A program made the translations under genes and the position numbers. A stretch of 64,000 nt of DNA from Burkholderiales bacterium. GTDB taxonomy: Bacteria; Pseudomonadota; Gammaproteobacteria; Burkholderiales; Burkholderiaceae_C. The notes beneath the pieces are model-generated. The model was not told the origin of the DNA. It did not search any database and saw only the letters and a program-made list of their open reading frames with translations. Shown piece by piece: positions 8,270-18,428 of this stretch (the stretch's first letter is position 1; each line of letters starts with the position of its first letter). The stretch spans positions 22,775-86,774 of the forward strand of contig JAGWLO010000003.1 in assembly GCA_028872015.1 (NCBI GenBank). Direction: 5' to 3'.

Positions 8270-9112
8270 ATGACGCGCCACCCCACCCCCGCCCCCCTGT
8301 CCCCTGCCCCGCCCCGGGTCGGGCGGCAACCCCCGCCTCTCGCGCGGCGCGGCCGCGCCGCGCTGCTGGCCGGCTTGCTGCTGGCCGCGACCGGGCTCGC
8401 ACCCCCCCGCACCTGGGCGCAAGCCAGCGCGCCCGCCCCGGGCCTCGTCAGCACCACCGCCGTCGTGCCGCTGGCGCTGCTGGCCAGCCCGCTGCGCACC
8501 GAGGCCGACCGCCGCGCCGACGCCGGGCGCAAGCCGCTGGACCTGCTGCGCCTGGCCCAGGTGCGGCCGGGCATGAAGGTGCTGGACGTCGCCGCCGAGG
8601 GCGGCTACACGGCGCAGCTGATGGCGCTGGCCGTGGGCCCGCAAGGCCGGGTCTGGGCCCAGAACGCCGAGCCCAGCGCGGCGCTGACCCGGCGGCTGGC
8701 CGAGCATCCGCAGGCCAACCTGCAGCCCCTGGTACGGCCCTTCGACGACCCCTGGCCGGCCGACGCCCCGCGGCTCGACCTGGTGACCTTCGTGCTGGCC
8801 TACCACGACGTCGTCAACACCCCCACCGACCGCGCACGCATGAACCGCGCGCTCTTCGACGCCCTGCGCCCCGGCGGCCACCTGATCGTGATCGACCACG
8901 CCGCCGCCGCCGGCCACGGCCTGCGCGACACCAGGACCCTGCATCGCATCGAAGAGCCGGTGCTGCGCGCCGAGATCGAGGCGGCGGGCTTCCGCCTGGA
9001 AGCCGAGGCGATGTCGTGGCGCACCCCCGACGACCCGCACGCGCTGCCGTTCTTCAAGATGAACGGCGCGCCCACCGACCGCTTCGCGCTGCGCTTCGTC
9101 AAGCCGCGCTGA
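8270..9112 (+). CDS. exported class I SAM-methyltransferase-like protein
   Basis: 280 residues. The N-terminus has a Pro-rich leader, an Arg-rich segment (LARRGRA, about 25-30) and a hydrophobic core (31-43), with likely cleavage near TWA-QA at residue 50: a signal peptide, possibly Tat-type. The rest is a Rossmann methyltransferase with motif I at about 104-112 (VLDVAAEGG) and post-motifs LDLVTFVLAYHDV and LRPGGHLIVID. It resembles the predicted periplasmic methyltransferases of COG4798, whose substrate is unknown. An exported SAM-dependent enzyme is odd because SAM is cytoplasmic. An internal start would give a cytoplasmic form. Confidence 0.75.
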   Translation: MTRHPTPAPLSPAPPRVGRQPPPLARRGRAALLAGLLLAATGLAPPRTWAQASAPAPGLVSTTAVVPLALLASPLRTEADRRADAGRKPLDLLRLAQVRPGMKVLDVAAEGGYTAQLMALAVGPQGRVWAQNAEPSAALTRRLAEHPQANLQPLVRPFDDPWPADAPRLDLVTFVLAYHDVVNTPTDRARMNRALFDALRPGGHLIVIDHAAAAGHGLRDTRTLHRIEEPVLRAEIEAAGFRLEAEAMSWRTPDDPHALPFFKMNGAPTDRFALRFVKPR

Positions 9113-9166
9113 ACGGCGCGGGCCGGCGCCCGCCGTCCCGCGCACCGGCCCCCTTCGCTTTCGGGT

Positions 9167-12100
9167 TCATTCGCGGTCGGCGGGCATCGGCAGCGGGCCG
9201 GCGGCGTTGGCGCCCGGGCTCGGCGCAACCGGGCGCCACGGCGCCAGGCGCGGCGCGCGGCCGGGGTCGCGCACCAGGTAGCTGTAGAGCACCGGCACCA
9301 CCACCAGCGTCAGCAGCGTCGAGGTGATGACGCCCCCGATGATGGCGCGGCCCATCGGGGCCTGGATCTCGCCGCCGTCGTTCAGCGCCAGGGCCAGCGG
9401 CAGCATGCCGAAGATCATCGCCATCGTGGTCATCGCGATCGGCCGCATCCGCGTCAGGCCGGCCTGCAGCAGGGCCTCGGGCACGCTGGCGCCGGCGCGC
9501 CGCGCGCGGTTGGCGAAGTCCACCAGCAGGATCGCGTTCTTCGTCACCAGCCCCATCAGCATCACCAGCCCGATCATGCTGAACACGTTGAGCGTGCTGT
9601 GCCAGAACAGCAGCGCCAGCATCACGCCCAGCAGCGCCAGCGGCAGGCTGGCCATGATGGCGATCGGCTGCACGAAGCTGCCGAACTGGCTGGCCAGCAC
9701 GATGTAGATGAAGATCACCGCCAGCGCCATCGCCGCCAGCAGGCCGTTGAAGGCCTCGGCCTGCTGCTGCATCTGGCCCCCCACGTCGAAGCTGATGCCC
9801 GGCGGCAGGTGCGTCGCCGCGATGAGCTTCTGCACGTCGGCGCCCACGTCGCCCGCGCTGCGGCCCTCGACGCCAGCGAACACGGCTTCGCGCCGCTGCA
9901 GGTTCTGGCGCCGGATGATGTCGGGGTTGAACACCGGCACCAGCGTGGCCACGCTGTCCAACGCGATCGGCGTGCCATCGGCCGCGAAGGCCACCGGCAG
10001 CTGGCGCAGCTGCTCGATGCTGCGGCGCTCGGCCTGGCCCAGCCGCAGCACGACGTCGACCTGGTCGCCGTCCGGGGTGGTCCAGGTGCTGGCGATCTGG
10101 CCGTTGACGTAGGCGCGCAGACTGGCCGCCAGGGCCTGGCTGTTCAGCCCCAGCTCGCGCACGGCGGCCGGCTTCAGGCGCACCGCGTAGGCCGGCAGGC
10201 CGGGCTTGACCGAGGACTCCACATCGACCGCGCCCGGGATCTTGCGCACCTTGGCCGCGAAGGCATCGGCCACGCGCGCCAGGGCCACCGGATCGCTGCC
10301 CAGGATGGCGACGTAGATCGGCCGGTTGAAGCCCAGGCTGGCGTCGGTGCCGGGGATGCGGGCGATGGCCTCGCGGATGGCCTGCTCCACCTGCTTCTGG
10401 CTGCGCTGGCGCTCGCGCCGGTCGACGAGCGCGATGTTGAGCCAGGCCTGGTTGCGCTGGCCGGCGCCGCCGATCCAGGTGGCCACGGTCTTCACCTCGG
10501 GCAGCGTGCGCACGATGGCCTCGATCTGGCGCACCTTGGCGTCGCTGCGCTCCAGGCTGGCGCCCACCGGCATGCGCAGCGCGAGCTGGGTGTAGCCCTG
10601 GTCGGTTTCGGGCACGAACTCGCTGCCCACCAGCGGCGCCAGGCCGAGGGCGAGGGCGAAGCTCAGCCCGCCGGCCACCAGCACGAGCCCGCGCGGCGTG
10701 AGCGTGGCGCTGCGCCAGCGCCGCGGGCCGGCCTGGTCGCGCGTGCCGTCGGCGTGGAAGCTGCGGCCCCAGGCGGGCAGCCCGATGCGCCAGCGGCGGT
10801 CCGAGAAGATCCAGCGCAGGCTGCGCTCGTAGCGCAGGTGCAGGACCTCGAGCGCGGCATCGGTGGCGCGCATCGCCGGGCCGATGACGGGCCAGCGGCG
10901 GATGCGCGTGCCGGGCGGGTCGGGCCAGACAGCCGACAGCATCGGGTCGAGCGTGAAGCTGACGAACAGGCTCACCAGCACCGCCACCACCACGGTGATG
11001 CCGAAGGGGTAGAAGAACTTGCCGATGATGCCGCCCATGAAGGCCACCGGCACGAACACCGCGCACAGCGCGAAGGTGGTGGCCATGACCGCCAGCCCGA
11101 TCTCGTCGGTGCCCTCGCGCGCGGCCTGCGCGTGGCCCTTGCCCATGCCGATGTGGCGCACGATGTTCTCGCGCACCACGATCGCGTCGTCGATCAGCAG
11201 CCCGATGCACAGGCTCAGCGCCATCATCGTCATGAAGTTCAGCGTGAAGCCGAAGGCGTAGACGGCGATGAAGCTGGAGATCACCGCGATCGGCAGCGTC
11301 AGGCCGGTGATGAGGGTGCTGCGCCAGCTGTGCAGGAAGAGGAAGACGATGGCCACGGTGAGCAGCGCGCCTTCGATCAGCGTGCCGCGCAGGCCCTCGA
11401 GCGAGCTCTTGACGTAGTCGCTGTTGGCCTCGATCAGGCGCAGCTCGACATCGGGCGGCAGCTCGGCCCGGATCTCGGTCATGGCCTGCTTGACGGCCTC
11501 GCCCACGGCCACCACGTTGGCGTCCTGCTGCTTGAAGACGTTGAAGTTGATCGCCGGCTGGCCGTTGATGCGGGCCAGCGAATCGGGCTCCTGCTCGCGC
11601 TCGACGAGCCGTCCCAGGTCGGCCAAGGTCAGGGCCAGGTTGCCGCGGCGCGCCACCACCAGCGCGCCGAAGCGGTGCGGGTCGCGCACCCGGCCCTCCA
11701 CCCGCAGCAGCGTGTCCTGCATGCCGTCGGAGACCAGGCCCACCGGCTCGTCGGCGTTGGCCTGCGCCAGGCCGGCGGCGATCTCGGCCGGCGTCACGGC
11801 GTAGGCGCGCAGCCGCTCGGGGTCGAGGTCGATCCGCACCTCGCGCAGCGTCAGGCCGTCCACGGCCACGCGCGCCACGCCGGGCACGCGCTGCAGCCGC
11901 TTGCCCACGATGCGGTCGCCCAGGATCGAGAGCTCGCGCGGCGTGCGCGTGGCCGACAGCAGCGCCATCGTCACCACCGGCTGCGCGTTGTCGTTGTTCC
12001 AGCGCTGGATGCGCGGCGGCTTCACATCGCGCGGGAAGCCGGCCTGCGCGGCCGCGACGCGGTCGCGCAGGTCGTTCATGGCGCGGCGCATGTCGGCGCC

Positions 12101-12391
12101 GAGGCCGAACTCGATGTTCAGGCTGCCCTTGCCCTCGGCACTGAGCGAGGTGATGCGCTTGACGCCGGCGATGCCGTTGATCGACTCCTCCAGCGGCTTG
12201 ACCACCTCGCGCTCCACCGCCTCGGGGCTGGCGCCGGGGTACAGCACCTCCATCCAGGCACCGGGGAAGGTGATGTCGGGCATCTGCTCGACGCCCAGCT
12301 TGGCGTACGAGTACAGGCCCAGCACGCACAGGGCCACCATCACCATGGTGGCGAAGACCGGGTTCTTGATCGCGACGCGGGTGATCCACAT
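9167..12391 (-). CDS. RND efflux transporter, inner-membrane subunit (HAE1/AcrB type)
   Basis: 1074 residues, the usual length for AcrB/MexB homologues. The N-terminus MWITRVAIKNPVFATM is the family start; twelve membrane helices in two halves flank two large periplasmic loops. The proton-relay Asp pair is at 401-402 in LCIGLLIDDAIVVRENI. A basic, Trp-rich stretch of about 90 residues near the middle (after DPMLSAVWPD) is longer than in AcrB. It pumps drugs or other hydrophobic compounds from the periplasm via an adaptor and a TolC-type channel. The adaptor is encoded immediately upstream (17-bp gap); no outer-membrane channel gene is in the window. Substrate unknown. Confidence 0.92.
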   Translation of the reverse strand: MWITRVAIKNPVFATMVMVALCVLGLYSYAKLGVEQMPDITFPGAWMEVLYPGASPEAVEREVVKPLEESINGIAGVKRITSLSAEGKGSLNIEFGLGADMRRAMNDLRDRVAAAQAGFPRDVKPPRIQRWNNDNAQPVVTMALLSATRTPRELSILGDRIVGKRLQRVPGVARVAVDGLTLREVRIDLDPERLRAYAVTPAEIAAGLAQANADEPVGLVSDGMQDTLLRVEGRVRDPHRFGALVVARRGNLALTLADLGRLVEREQEPDSLARINGQPAINFNVFKQQDANVVAVGEAVKQAMTEIRAELPPDVELRLIEANSDYVKSSLEGLRGTLIEGALLTVAIVFLFLHSWRSTLITGLTLPIAVISSFIAVYAFGFTLNFMTMMALSLCIGLLIDDAIVVRENIVRHIGMGKGHAQAAREGTDEIGLAVMATTFALCAVFVPVAFMGGIIGKFFYPFGITVVVAVLVSLFVSFTLDPMLSAVWPDPPGTRIRRWPVIGPAMRATDAALEVLHLRYERSLRWIFSDRRWRIGLPAWGRSFHADGTRDQAGPRRWRSATLTPRGLVLVAGGLSFALALGLAPLVGSEFVPETDQGYTQLALRMPVGASLERSDAKVRQIEAIVRTLPEVKTVATWIGGAGQRNQAWLNIALVDRRERQRSQKQVEQAIREAIARIPGTDASLGFNRPIYVAILGSDPVALARVADAFAAKVRKIPGAVDVESSVKPGLPAYAVRLKPAAVRELGLNSQALAASLRAYVNGQIASTWTTPDGDQVDVVLRLGQAERRSIEQLRQLPVAFAADGTPIALDSVATLVPVFNPDIIRRQNLQRREAVFAGVEGRSAGDVGADVQKLIAATHLPPGISFDVGGQMQQQAEAFNGLLAAMALAVIFIYIVLASQFGSFVQPIAIMASLPLALLGVMLALLFWHSTLNVFSMIGLVMLMGLVTKNAILLVDFANRARRAGASVPEALLQAGLTRMRPIAMTTMAMIFGMLPLALALNDGGEIQAPMGRAIIGGVITSTLLTLVVVPVLYSYLVRDPGRAPRLAPWRPVAPSPGANAAGPLPMPADRE

Positions 12392-12408
12392 GGCGGCCCC
12401 TCAACGGC

Positions 12409-13605
12409 TCACTTGAGCACCGGCGCCGAGGCCGCGGCCGAGGCCCGCGGTGGCGCGGGGGCCGCCACCACGGTGGCCCGCGCACCTTCGCGCAGGTTGT
12501 CGAAGCGCTCGGCCAGCACCACGCTGCCCGGCGTCAGGCCCTGCAGCACCTCCACGCGGCCGCCCAGCGCATCGCGCCGGCCCAGCGTTACCGCGCGCCT
12601 GGCCAGCACGCCGCGCTCGATCAGCCACACATGGTCCTGGCCCGAGCTGCTGCCCACCGCGCTGGCGGGCACGGTCAGGCGCTCGGTGTCGTCGGGCAGC
12701 GTGACCTGGGCCAGGGCGTACTGGCCGGCACGCAGCCGCTCGCCCGGGTTGGCCAGCGCGATGGCCACGCCGATGGCGCGGGTGCCGGGGTCGGCGGCCG
12801 GCGCGATGCGCGCGATGCGGCCCGCCAGCGGCCGGCTTTCGCCCTCCACCTGCAGCTGCACCGGCATGCCGGGCTGCAGCCGCGCCACCTCGTGCGTGCC
12901 CACGCTGCCCGCCAGCTCGAGCCGCGCCAGGTCGACGATGGTCAGCACCGGCTGCTCGGGGCTGACCTTCTCGCCCGGCAGGGCCAGGCGCTTGGCCACG
13001 ATGCCGCCGATCGGCGCCAGCAGCGTGCCATCGCGCAGGCCGAGCTCGGCCGTGGCCAGCGCGGCCCGGGCCGCGCCGACATTGGCCCGCGCCGCCTCCA
13101 GCGCAGCGCGCGAGTTCTCCAGCGCGATGCCCGAGATGAAGTGCTGCGCCGCCAGCCGTTCGTTGCTGGCCTGCGTGCGCTCGGCCTGGTCGAGTGCGGC
13201 GCGCACCGATTCGAGGTTGGCCCGCCGCTCGGCCACGCGGCTGGCCAGGTCGGCCTGGTCGATGCGGCCCAGCACCTGGCCGGCGTGCACGCGGCTGCCT
13301 TCGGCCACGTCCAGGCGCAGCAGGGTGCCCGCGGCCTTGGCGCGCAGGGTGGCGGTCTGCGGCGCCACCAGCGGGCCCGAGAACTCGATCGTGGCCGGCA
13401 GGCGCGCCAGCGCGGGCCGCACCACCTCGCGCGGCGCGAATTCGAGCGCCGGGCCCGGCGGCATCGCGCCGGCGCCCGGCACGGTGCCGGCCCGCGCCGT
13501 GCCGTCGGCGGTCGAGCCCTTGAAGGCACCGCCGACCCAGGCCCCGGCCAGTGCCAGCATCACCAACGCCACGGCGCCACCGGCCGCCAGCCTTCGCTTG
13601 TTCAT
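12409..13605 (-). CDS. RND efflux periplasmic adaptor (membrane fusion protein)
   Basis: 398 residues. Signal/anchor segment at about 8-26, then barrel-sandwich (lipoyl) halves around a helical hairpin rich in Ala/Glu/Arg (about 95-175, SRVAERRANLESVRAALDQA), a beta-barrel and a membrane-proximal domain: HlyD_D23/AcrA architecture. ATG 13605 is preceded by GGAGGAG at ideal spacing; the frame extends eight codons further but lacks this site. It links the RND pump encoded just downstream to an outer-membrane channel. No regulator gene adjoins. Confidence 0.9.
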   Translation of the reverse strand: MNKRRLAAGGAVALVMLALAGAWVGGAFKGSTADGTARAGTVPGAGAMPPGPALEFAPREVVRPALARLPATIEFSGPLVAPQTATLRAKAAGTLLRLDVAEGSRVHAGQVLGRIDQADLASRVAERRANLESVRAALDQAERTQASNERLAAQHFISGIALENSRAALEAARANVGAARAALATAELGLRDGTLLAPIGGIVAKRLALPGEKVSPEQPVLTIVDLARLELAGSVGTHEVARLQPGMPVQLQVEGESRPLAGRIARIAPAADPGTRAIGVAIALANPGERLRAGQYALAQVTLPDDTERLTVPASAVGSSSGQDHVWLIERGVLARRAVTLGRRDALGGRVEVLQGLTPGSVVLAERFDNLREGARATVVAAPAPPRASAAASAPVLK

Positions 13606-13774
13606 CCCCGCTCCTCCCGCTGTGGCCACCGGCCCTCGGAGGCCGGCAGCGCGCCGCAGTGTAGGAACAGCCGCCCCCAGTCCGGCGCGGCCTTGCGACC
13701 GGTGCGTCGAGGGCGGCGACGAACTGCAGCGCGCCGCGACAGGGCGGCGCCGGCGGCGCGCCTGACGTGCCGCT

Positions 13775-16651
13775 TCAGGCCGTGGGCAGCGCCTCGGCCA
13801 AGGCCGGCTGCAGCGCCTGCTGCCGGGCCCACGCCGCCAGCGCGCCGGCCTCCAGCGCGGGGCTGAACAGGAAGCCCTGTCCGCGGTCGCAGGCCAGGGC
13901 CTGCATCAGGGCCGCCTGGCCATCCGTCTCGATGCCCTCGGCCACGGTGCTCATGCCCAGCGTGCGAGCAACCCGGATCGTGGCCTCGATCAGCACCCGG
14001 TGGTACTCCACCGTCTCGGCGTGGCGCACGAAGCTGCGGTCGATCTTCACCGTGTCCACGGGCATCTGGTGCAGGCAGGCCAGGCTCGAGTAGCCGGTGC
14101 CGAAATCGTCCAGCGCCAGCCGCACGCCCAGGCCCTTGAGCTCGCGCAGCGTGGCCTGCACGCGCTCGTCCTGCGCCGCCAGGCTCTCGGTGACCTCGAA
14201 CTGCAGCGCCGCGGCCGGCATGCCGCTGGCCTGCAGCTGCGCCGCCACCTCGCCCACCAGCGCCGCGCGGCCGAGCTGCGCGCGCGACAGGTTCACGGCC
14301 AGGCCGTGCGGCGCGGCCGGGCCGAGCTCGCGCTGCCAGGCCATGAACTGACGGCAGGCGATGTGCAGGACGCGTTCGCCGATGGCGTCGATGAGCCCGC
14401 ATTCCTCGGCCGCCCCGATGAAGTCGGCCGGCGCGATCAGCCCGCGCACCGGGTGCTGCCAGCGCACCAGGGCCTCGACCTCGTAGTGGCTGCGCCGCGC
14501 CAGCGCCACCACCGGCTGGTAGACGACGAACAGCTCGTCGCCCGCCAGCGCCTGGCGCAGGTCGGTCTCCAGCGCCAGCGCCCGCACCACGCGCTCGTGC
14601 ATCGAATCGTCGAACAGCACCGCGTGCCCGCGCCCGCCGCGCTTGGCCTCGTACATCGCGGTGTCGGCGTTGCGCAGCACGGTCTCGGCCACGGCCTCGG
14701 CGCTGACCCCGCGCGGCACGCTGGCATGCGTCACCAGCACGATGCCCACGCTCATGCCGCCGTGCAGCGGCTGGCTCTCGATCAGGTAGGGCTCGGCCAG
14801 GTCGGCCAGCAGGCGCTGCGCCACGGCGCGCGCGGTCTCGGATTCGTGCACGCCTTCGAGCACGACCACGAACTCGTCGCCGCCCAGGCGCGCCGCCAGC
14901 TGCTGCGCCGCGTCCATCCGCGCCACCGCGTCGCCCGGGCGCAGCGCCTGCTCCAGCCGCCCCGCCACCTGGCGCAGCAGTTCGTCGCCAGCGCCGTGGC
15001 CCAGCGTGTCGTTGACCTGCTTGAAGCGGTCCAGGTCCATGAACAGCACCGCGAAGCCGTAGCCGGCATGGCGCCGCGCATGCTCGATGGCACGCTGCAG
15101 CCGCTCCATCACGACCACGCGGTTGGGCAGGCGCGTCAGGGCGTCGGTGCGGGCGCTGTCACTCAGGCGGTCCTGCAGGGCGCGGCTTTCGGTGACGTCG
15201 CCAAAGCAGGCCACCACACCCGTCACCTGCCCCATCAGGTCGCGCTGAGGTTCGGTGTTGACGAGCAGCCAGCGCAGCTCGCCGTCGGGGGTGCGTATGC
15301 CCACCGTCTGGTTGCGCTGCGGCTCGCCGCTGGCCAGCGTGCGCAAGGCCGGCAGGTCGTGGCCGGCGTAGGGGGTGCCGTCTTCGCGCAGGGCCTGCCA
15401 GAGGGGATCCGTGGCGGCGCGGCCCCGCATCTCGGCCAGGCTCTGGCCCAGCATGCGCTCGGCAGCGCGGTTGGCATCGGCGATGCCGCCGTCGGCGCCC
15501 AGCACCATCACGCCGGTGGGCAGCGCGGCCCACAGCGCCTGCAGCTTGGCCTGCTGCTGGGCGCGGGCGCTGACGTCGGTGCAGACGCGGACGAAGCCGT
15601 TCAGTGCCCCGTGGTCGTCCCTCAGCGGCCGCAGGTCGACGTCCAGCCACAGGTCGGTGCCGTCACGCGCGCGGTGCAGCCATTCCTGGCGCACGCCCCG
15701 CCCCACCCGCACGGCCACCTGCACGCGCGACAGCACGGCGGCATCGGCCACCGGGCTGGCCAGCAGCCGGTCGGGGCAGCGGCCCGCGGCCGCCGCCAGC
15801 GGCCAGCCGGTGACCTGCTCGAAGGCGGCGTTGACCCAGACGATGCAGTCGCTGCGGTCGGTGATCAGCACCAGGGCCGAGGTGTGCTCGGCCACCAGGG
15901 CCAGGCGCTGCAGCTCCGCGGCCTGCTCGCGCAGGCGCAGGTGATGGCGGCGCACCGAGCGCGCCGCGGGCTCCACCACCACCGCGGCCAGCAGCAGCAG
16001 CAGCCCGATCAGCCCGGCCAGGCCCCAGCCCACCTGCGCCCGCAGGGCCTGCGCGCGGCCGGCCTCGGCGCTGTGCAGCCGCTCGGCGAAGTCCTCGGCC
16101 GCCTCCAGCGCGGGGGCGATGGCCTGCTGCAGGTGATCCTGGGCCGCCGCCAGGTCGCCACCGTCGCCCGAGGTCGCGGCCTGCAGCAGCGCACGGCCCC
16201 GCTCGGCAACCGCCGCATCGGCCTCGCGCCAGGCCTGCCAGCGCTGCGCCAGCAGGCCGAGGGCGGGGTCGCCCGCACGCAGGTCGTCGACCAGCAGCGT
16301 CTGGATGGCCTGGCTGGCCGTCTCCACGTGCTGGAGTTCCCGCGCCAGGTCGGCCGCCCGGGCCTGTCGCCGCGCCGGCTCGGGCGCGACCAGCAGCGCC
16401 GCGACCCGGCCGACCTCCTCCAGCTCGGTGCGCCGCTGCTGCACCTCGCGGATCAGGCGGGCGTTGTCGGCGCGCAGGCGGTCGGCATGCAGCGTGCCCA
16501 GGCCCTGTGCCAGCAGCGCCACGGCAAGCAGGGCAAACGCGCCGTACATGGCCAGGCGCAGCCGGCGGTGGCCGCTGCCGCGCTCGACCACGGCCGCAGG
16601 CGGTGCAGCCGCGACGGCGTGGACATCGGCGACAGGTGGGGCGGACGACAT
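13775..16651 (-). CDS. membrane PAS-PAS-GGDEF-EAL cyclic-di-GMP enzyme
   Basis: 958 residues. Membrane segments at about 33-53 and 207-226 enclose a helical periplasmic sensor region; two PAS domains follow (about 245-365, 366-490), then GGDEF (about 495-680; signature GGDEF at 590-594) and EAL (about 690-945; EAL at 726-728). EAL keeps the metal/catalytic motifs NLSRAQL, FEVTESL, DDFGTGYSSL, KIDRSF and EGIET, so phosphodiesterase activity is expected. The GGDEF signature is intact, but about ten extra residues (MDAAQQLAAR) lie between the RPGD inhibitory-site-like motif (571-574) and the signature. It probably tunes c-di-GMP in response to a periplasmic or PAS signal. Confidence 0.9.
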   Translation of the reverse strand: MSSAPPVADVHAVAAAPPAAVVERGSGHRRLRLAMYGAFALLAVALLAQGLGTLHADRLRADNARLIREVQQRRTELEEVGRVAALLVAPEPARRQARAADLARELQHVETASQAIQTLLVDDLRAGDPALGLLAQRWQAWREADAAVAERGRALLQAATSGDGGDLAAAQDHLQQAIAPALEAAEDFAERLHSAEAGRAQALRAQVGWGLAGLIGLLLLLAAVVVEPAARSVRRHHLRLREQAAELQRLALVAEHTSALVLITDRSDCIVWVNAAFEQVTGWPLAAAAGRCPDRLLASPVADAAVLSRVQVAVRVGRGVRQEWLHRARDGTDLWLDVDLRPLRDDHGALNGFVRVCTDVSARAQQQAKLQALWAALPTGVMVLGADGGIADANRAAERMLGQSLAEMRGRAATDPLWQALREDGTPYAGHDLPALRTLASGEPQRNQTVGIRTPDGELRWLLVNTEPQRDLMGQVTGVVACFGDVTESRALQDRLSDSARTDALTRLPNRVVVMERLQRAIEHARRHAGYGFAVLFMDLDRFKQVNDTLGHGAGDELLRQVAGRLEQALRPGDAVARMDAAQQLAARLGGDEFVVVLEGVHESETARAVAQRLLADLAEPYLIESQPLHGGMSVGIVLVTHASVPRGVSAEAVAETVLRNADTAMYEAKRGGRGHAVLFDDSMHERVVRALALETDLRQALAGDELFVVYQPVVALARRSHYEVEALVRWQHPVRGLIAPADFIGAAEECGLIDAIGERVLHIACRQFMAWQRELGPAAPHGLAVNLSRAQLGRAALVGEVAAQLQASGMPAAALQFEVTESLAAQDERVQATLRELKGLGVRLALDDFGTGYSSLACLHQMPVDTVKIDRSFVRHAETVEYHRVLIEATIRVARTLGMSTVAEGIETDGQAALMQALACDRGQGFLFSPALEAGALAAWARQQALQPALAEALPTA

Positions 16652-16745
16652 AAGACAGGCCCGCCTCCCGGCGCGGGTCTGTGCTCATATCGGCCGCCCC
16701 GGGGCCGACTGAAGGGCGGCCGGCCGCCGCAGCGCGGTGCCGCGC

Positions 16746-17846
16746 TCAGCCGCGGCCGGCGGGGATCGGCGGCAGCGGCAGCTGCACATCGCCGCATTGC
16801 GCGCGCTGGCGCAGCGCGTGGTCCATCACCACCAGCGCCAGCATCGCCTCGGCGATCGGCGTGGCGCGGATGCCCACGCAGGGGTCGTGGCGGCCATGCG
16901 TCTGCACCTGCGTGGCCGCGCCGCTGCGGTCGATGGACGGGCGCGACGTGCGGATCGAGCTGGTGGGCTTGACGGCGATGCGCACCACCAGGTCCTGGCC
17001 CGTGCTGATGCCGCCGAGCACGCCGCCGGCATGGTTGCTGGCGAAGCCGGCGGGCGTGAGCGCATCGCCATGGGTGCTGCCGCGCTCGGCGACGCAGCCG
17101 AAGCCGCTGCCGATCTCGACGCCTTTGACGGCGTTGATGCCCATCATCGCGTAGGCGATGTCGGCGTCGAGCTTGTCGAACAGAGGCTCGCCCAGGCCCA
17201 CCGGCATGCCGCTGGCCCGCACCTCGATGCGCGCGCCGCAGCTGTCGCCGGCCTTGCGCAGCGCGTCCATGTGCGCTTCGAGCCGGGGCACGATCTCGGC
17301 ATTCGGCGCGAAGAACGGGTTGTGCGCGATGTGCTCGGCGCCGACGAACGGGATCTCGATCTCGCCCAGGGCGCTCATCCAGCCCGTGAAGGTGGTGCCG
17401 TGCGCCTGCTGCAGCCACAGGCGCGCCACCGCCCCGGCAGCCACCATCGGCGCCGTCAGCCGAGCCGACGAGCGCCCGCCGCCGCGCGGATCGCGGTGCC
17501 CGTACTTGCGCCAGTACGTGTAGTCGGCGTGGCCGGGGCGGAAGGTGTCGAGCAGGTTGCCGTAGTCCTGGCTGCGCTGGTCGGTGTTGCGGATCAGCAG
17601 GCCGATCGGGGTGCCGGTGGTGCGGCCCTCGAACACGCCGGAGAGGATCTCCACCGTGTCGGGCTCGTTGCGCTGCGTCACGTGGCGGCTGGTGCCGGGG
17701 CGGCGGCGGTCGAGCTGGGCCTGGATGTCGGCCTCGGCCAGCGCGAGCCCGGGCGGGCAGCCGTCGATCACGCAGCCGATGGCCGGGCCGTGGCTCTCGC
17801 CGAAGTTGGTGACGCGGAAGAGCTCGCCGAAGGTGCTGCCGGACAT
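16746..17846 (-). CDS. aroC: chorismate synthase
   Basis: 366 residues, normal length. Converts 5-enolpyruvylshikimate-3-phosphate to chorismate, the last shikimate step, using reduced FMN. Diagnostic motifs are present: [14 protein letters not shown] near the start, [16 protein letters not shown] and the [18 protein letters not shown] segment. It lies 13 bp after the CBS gene on the same strand, so both are probably one transcript. Confidence 0.97.
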   Translation of the reverse strand: MSGSTFGELFRVTNFGESHGPAIGCVIDGCPPGLALAEADIQAQLDRRRPGTSRHVTQRNEPDTVEILSGVFEGRTTGTPIGLLIRNTDQRSQDYGNLLDTFRPGHADYTYWRKYGHRDPRGGGRSSARLTAPMVAAGAVARLWLQQAHGTTFTGWMSALGEIEIPFVGAEHIAHNPFFAPNAEIVPRLEAHMDALRKAGDSCGARIEVRASGMPVGLGEPLFDKLDADIAYAMMGINAVKGVEIGSGFGCVAERGSTHGDALTPAGFASNHAGGVLGGISTGQDLVVRIAVKPTSSIRTSRPSIDRSGAATQVQTHGRHDPCVGIRATPIAEAMLALVVMDHALRQRAQCGDVQLPLPPIPAGRG

Positions 17847-17859
17847 GGAATGCCCGCCT

Positions 17860-18321
17860 TCAACCGCGCGACGGCGCGGCGTCGGGCTCGGCCGGCCAAT
17901 CCCGGATGTAGGCCTTGAGCATGCGGTTCTCGAAGTCCTGCGCGTCGACCACCGTCTTGGCCACGTCGTAGAACGAGATCACGCCCATCAGCCTGCGCTG
18001 CTCGAGCACCGGCATGTAGCGCGCATGGCGCTGCAGCATCATGCGCCGCACCTCGTCGATCTCGGTCTCGGGGGTGCAGGTCAGCGGGGCGTCGTCCATG
18101 ACCGAGCGCACGTGGCGCTGGCCCAGGCTGCCGTCGTGGGCCACGACCGCGCCGATGACCTCGCGGAAGGTGAGCATGCCCACCAGGTCGCCATGCTCCA
18201 TCACCACCAGCGAGCCGATGTCGAGCTCGGCCATGGTGCGGGCCGCTTCGGCCAGGGTCTGGTCGGGGTGCACGGTGTAGAGCGTGTTGCCCTTGACGCG
18301 CAGGATGTCGGTGACTTTCAT
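17860..18321 (-). CDS. CBS-domain protein
   Basis: 153 residues made almost entirely of two CBS motifs (about 8-62 and 77-131), with the typical sequences [22 protein letters not shown] and [23 protein letters not shown]. It is of the stand-alone Bateman-module type that binds adenosyl ligands. ATG 18321 ([11 protein letters not shown]) matches the family start; the longer frame would add an unrelated segment. First gene of a pair with aroC, divergent from metY. The functional partner is unknown. Confidence 0.85.
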   Translation of the reverse strand: MKVTDILRVKGNTLYTVHPDQTLAEAARTMAELDIGSLVVMEHGDLVGMLTFREVIGAVVAHDGSLGQRHVRSVMDDAPLTCTPETEIDEVRRMMLQRHARYMPVLEQRRLMGVISFYDVAKTVVDAQDFENRMLKAYIRDWPAEPDAAPSRG

Positions 18322-18428
18322 GGCAGCGGACGGGCCGTTCGTGGCGGGGTGCAACCCGGCCTTGCGGCGTTCAATATAGCCCACAATCTGCGCCCGCCCC
18401 GGCCCCCGACCCGCTGCGAAGGAACCCC

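Noticed and set aside
9599..13765. A 1388-codon plus-strand open frame
   Set aside because: Shadow of the RND pump and adaptor genes; composition is reverse-frame-like and no homology is recognisable.
18322..18428. Possible SAM/SAH riboswitch before metY
   Set aside because: The 107-bp gap shows no conserved riboswitch core that I can recognise, only weak AT-rich hexamers (TATATT/TATAGC).
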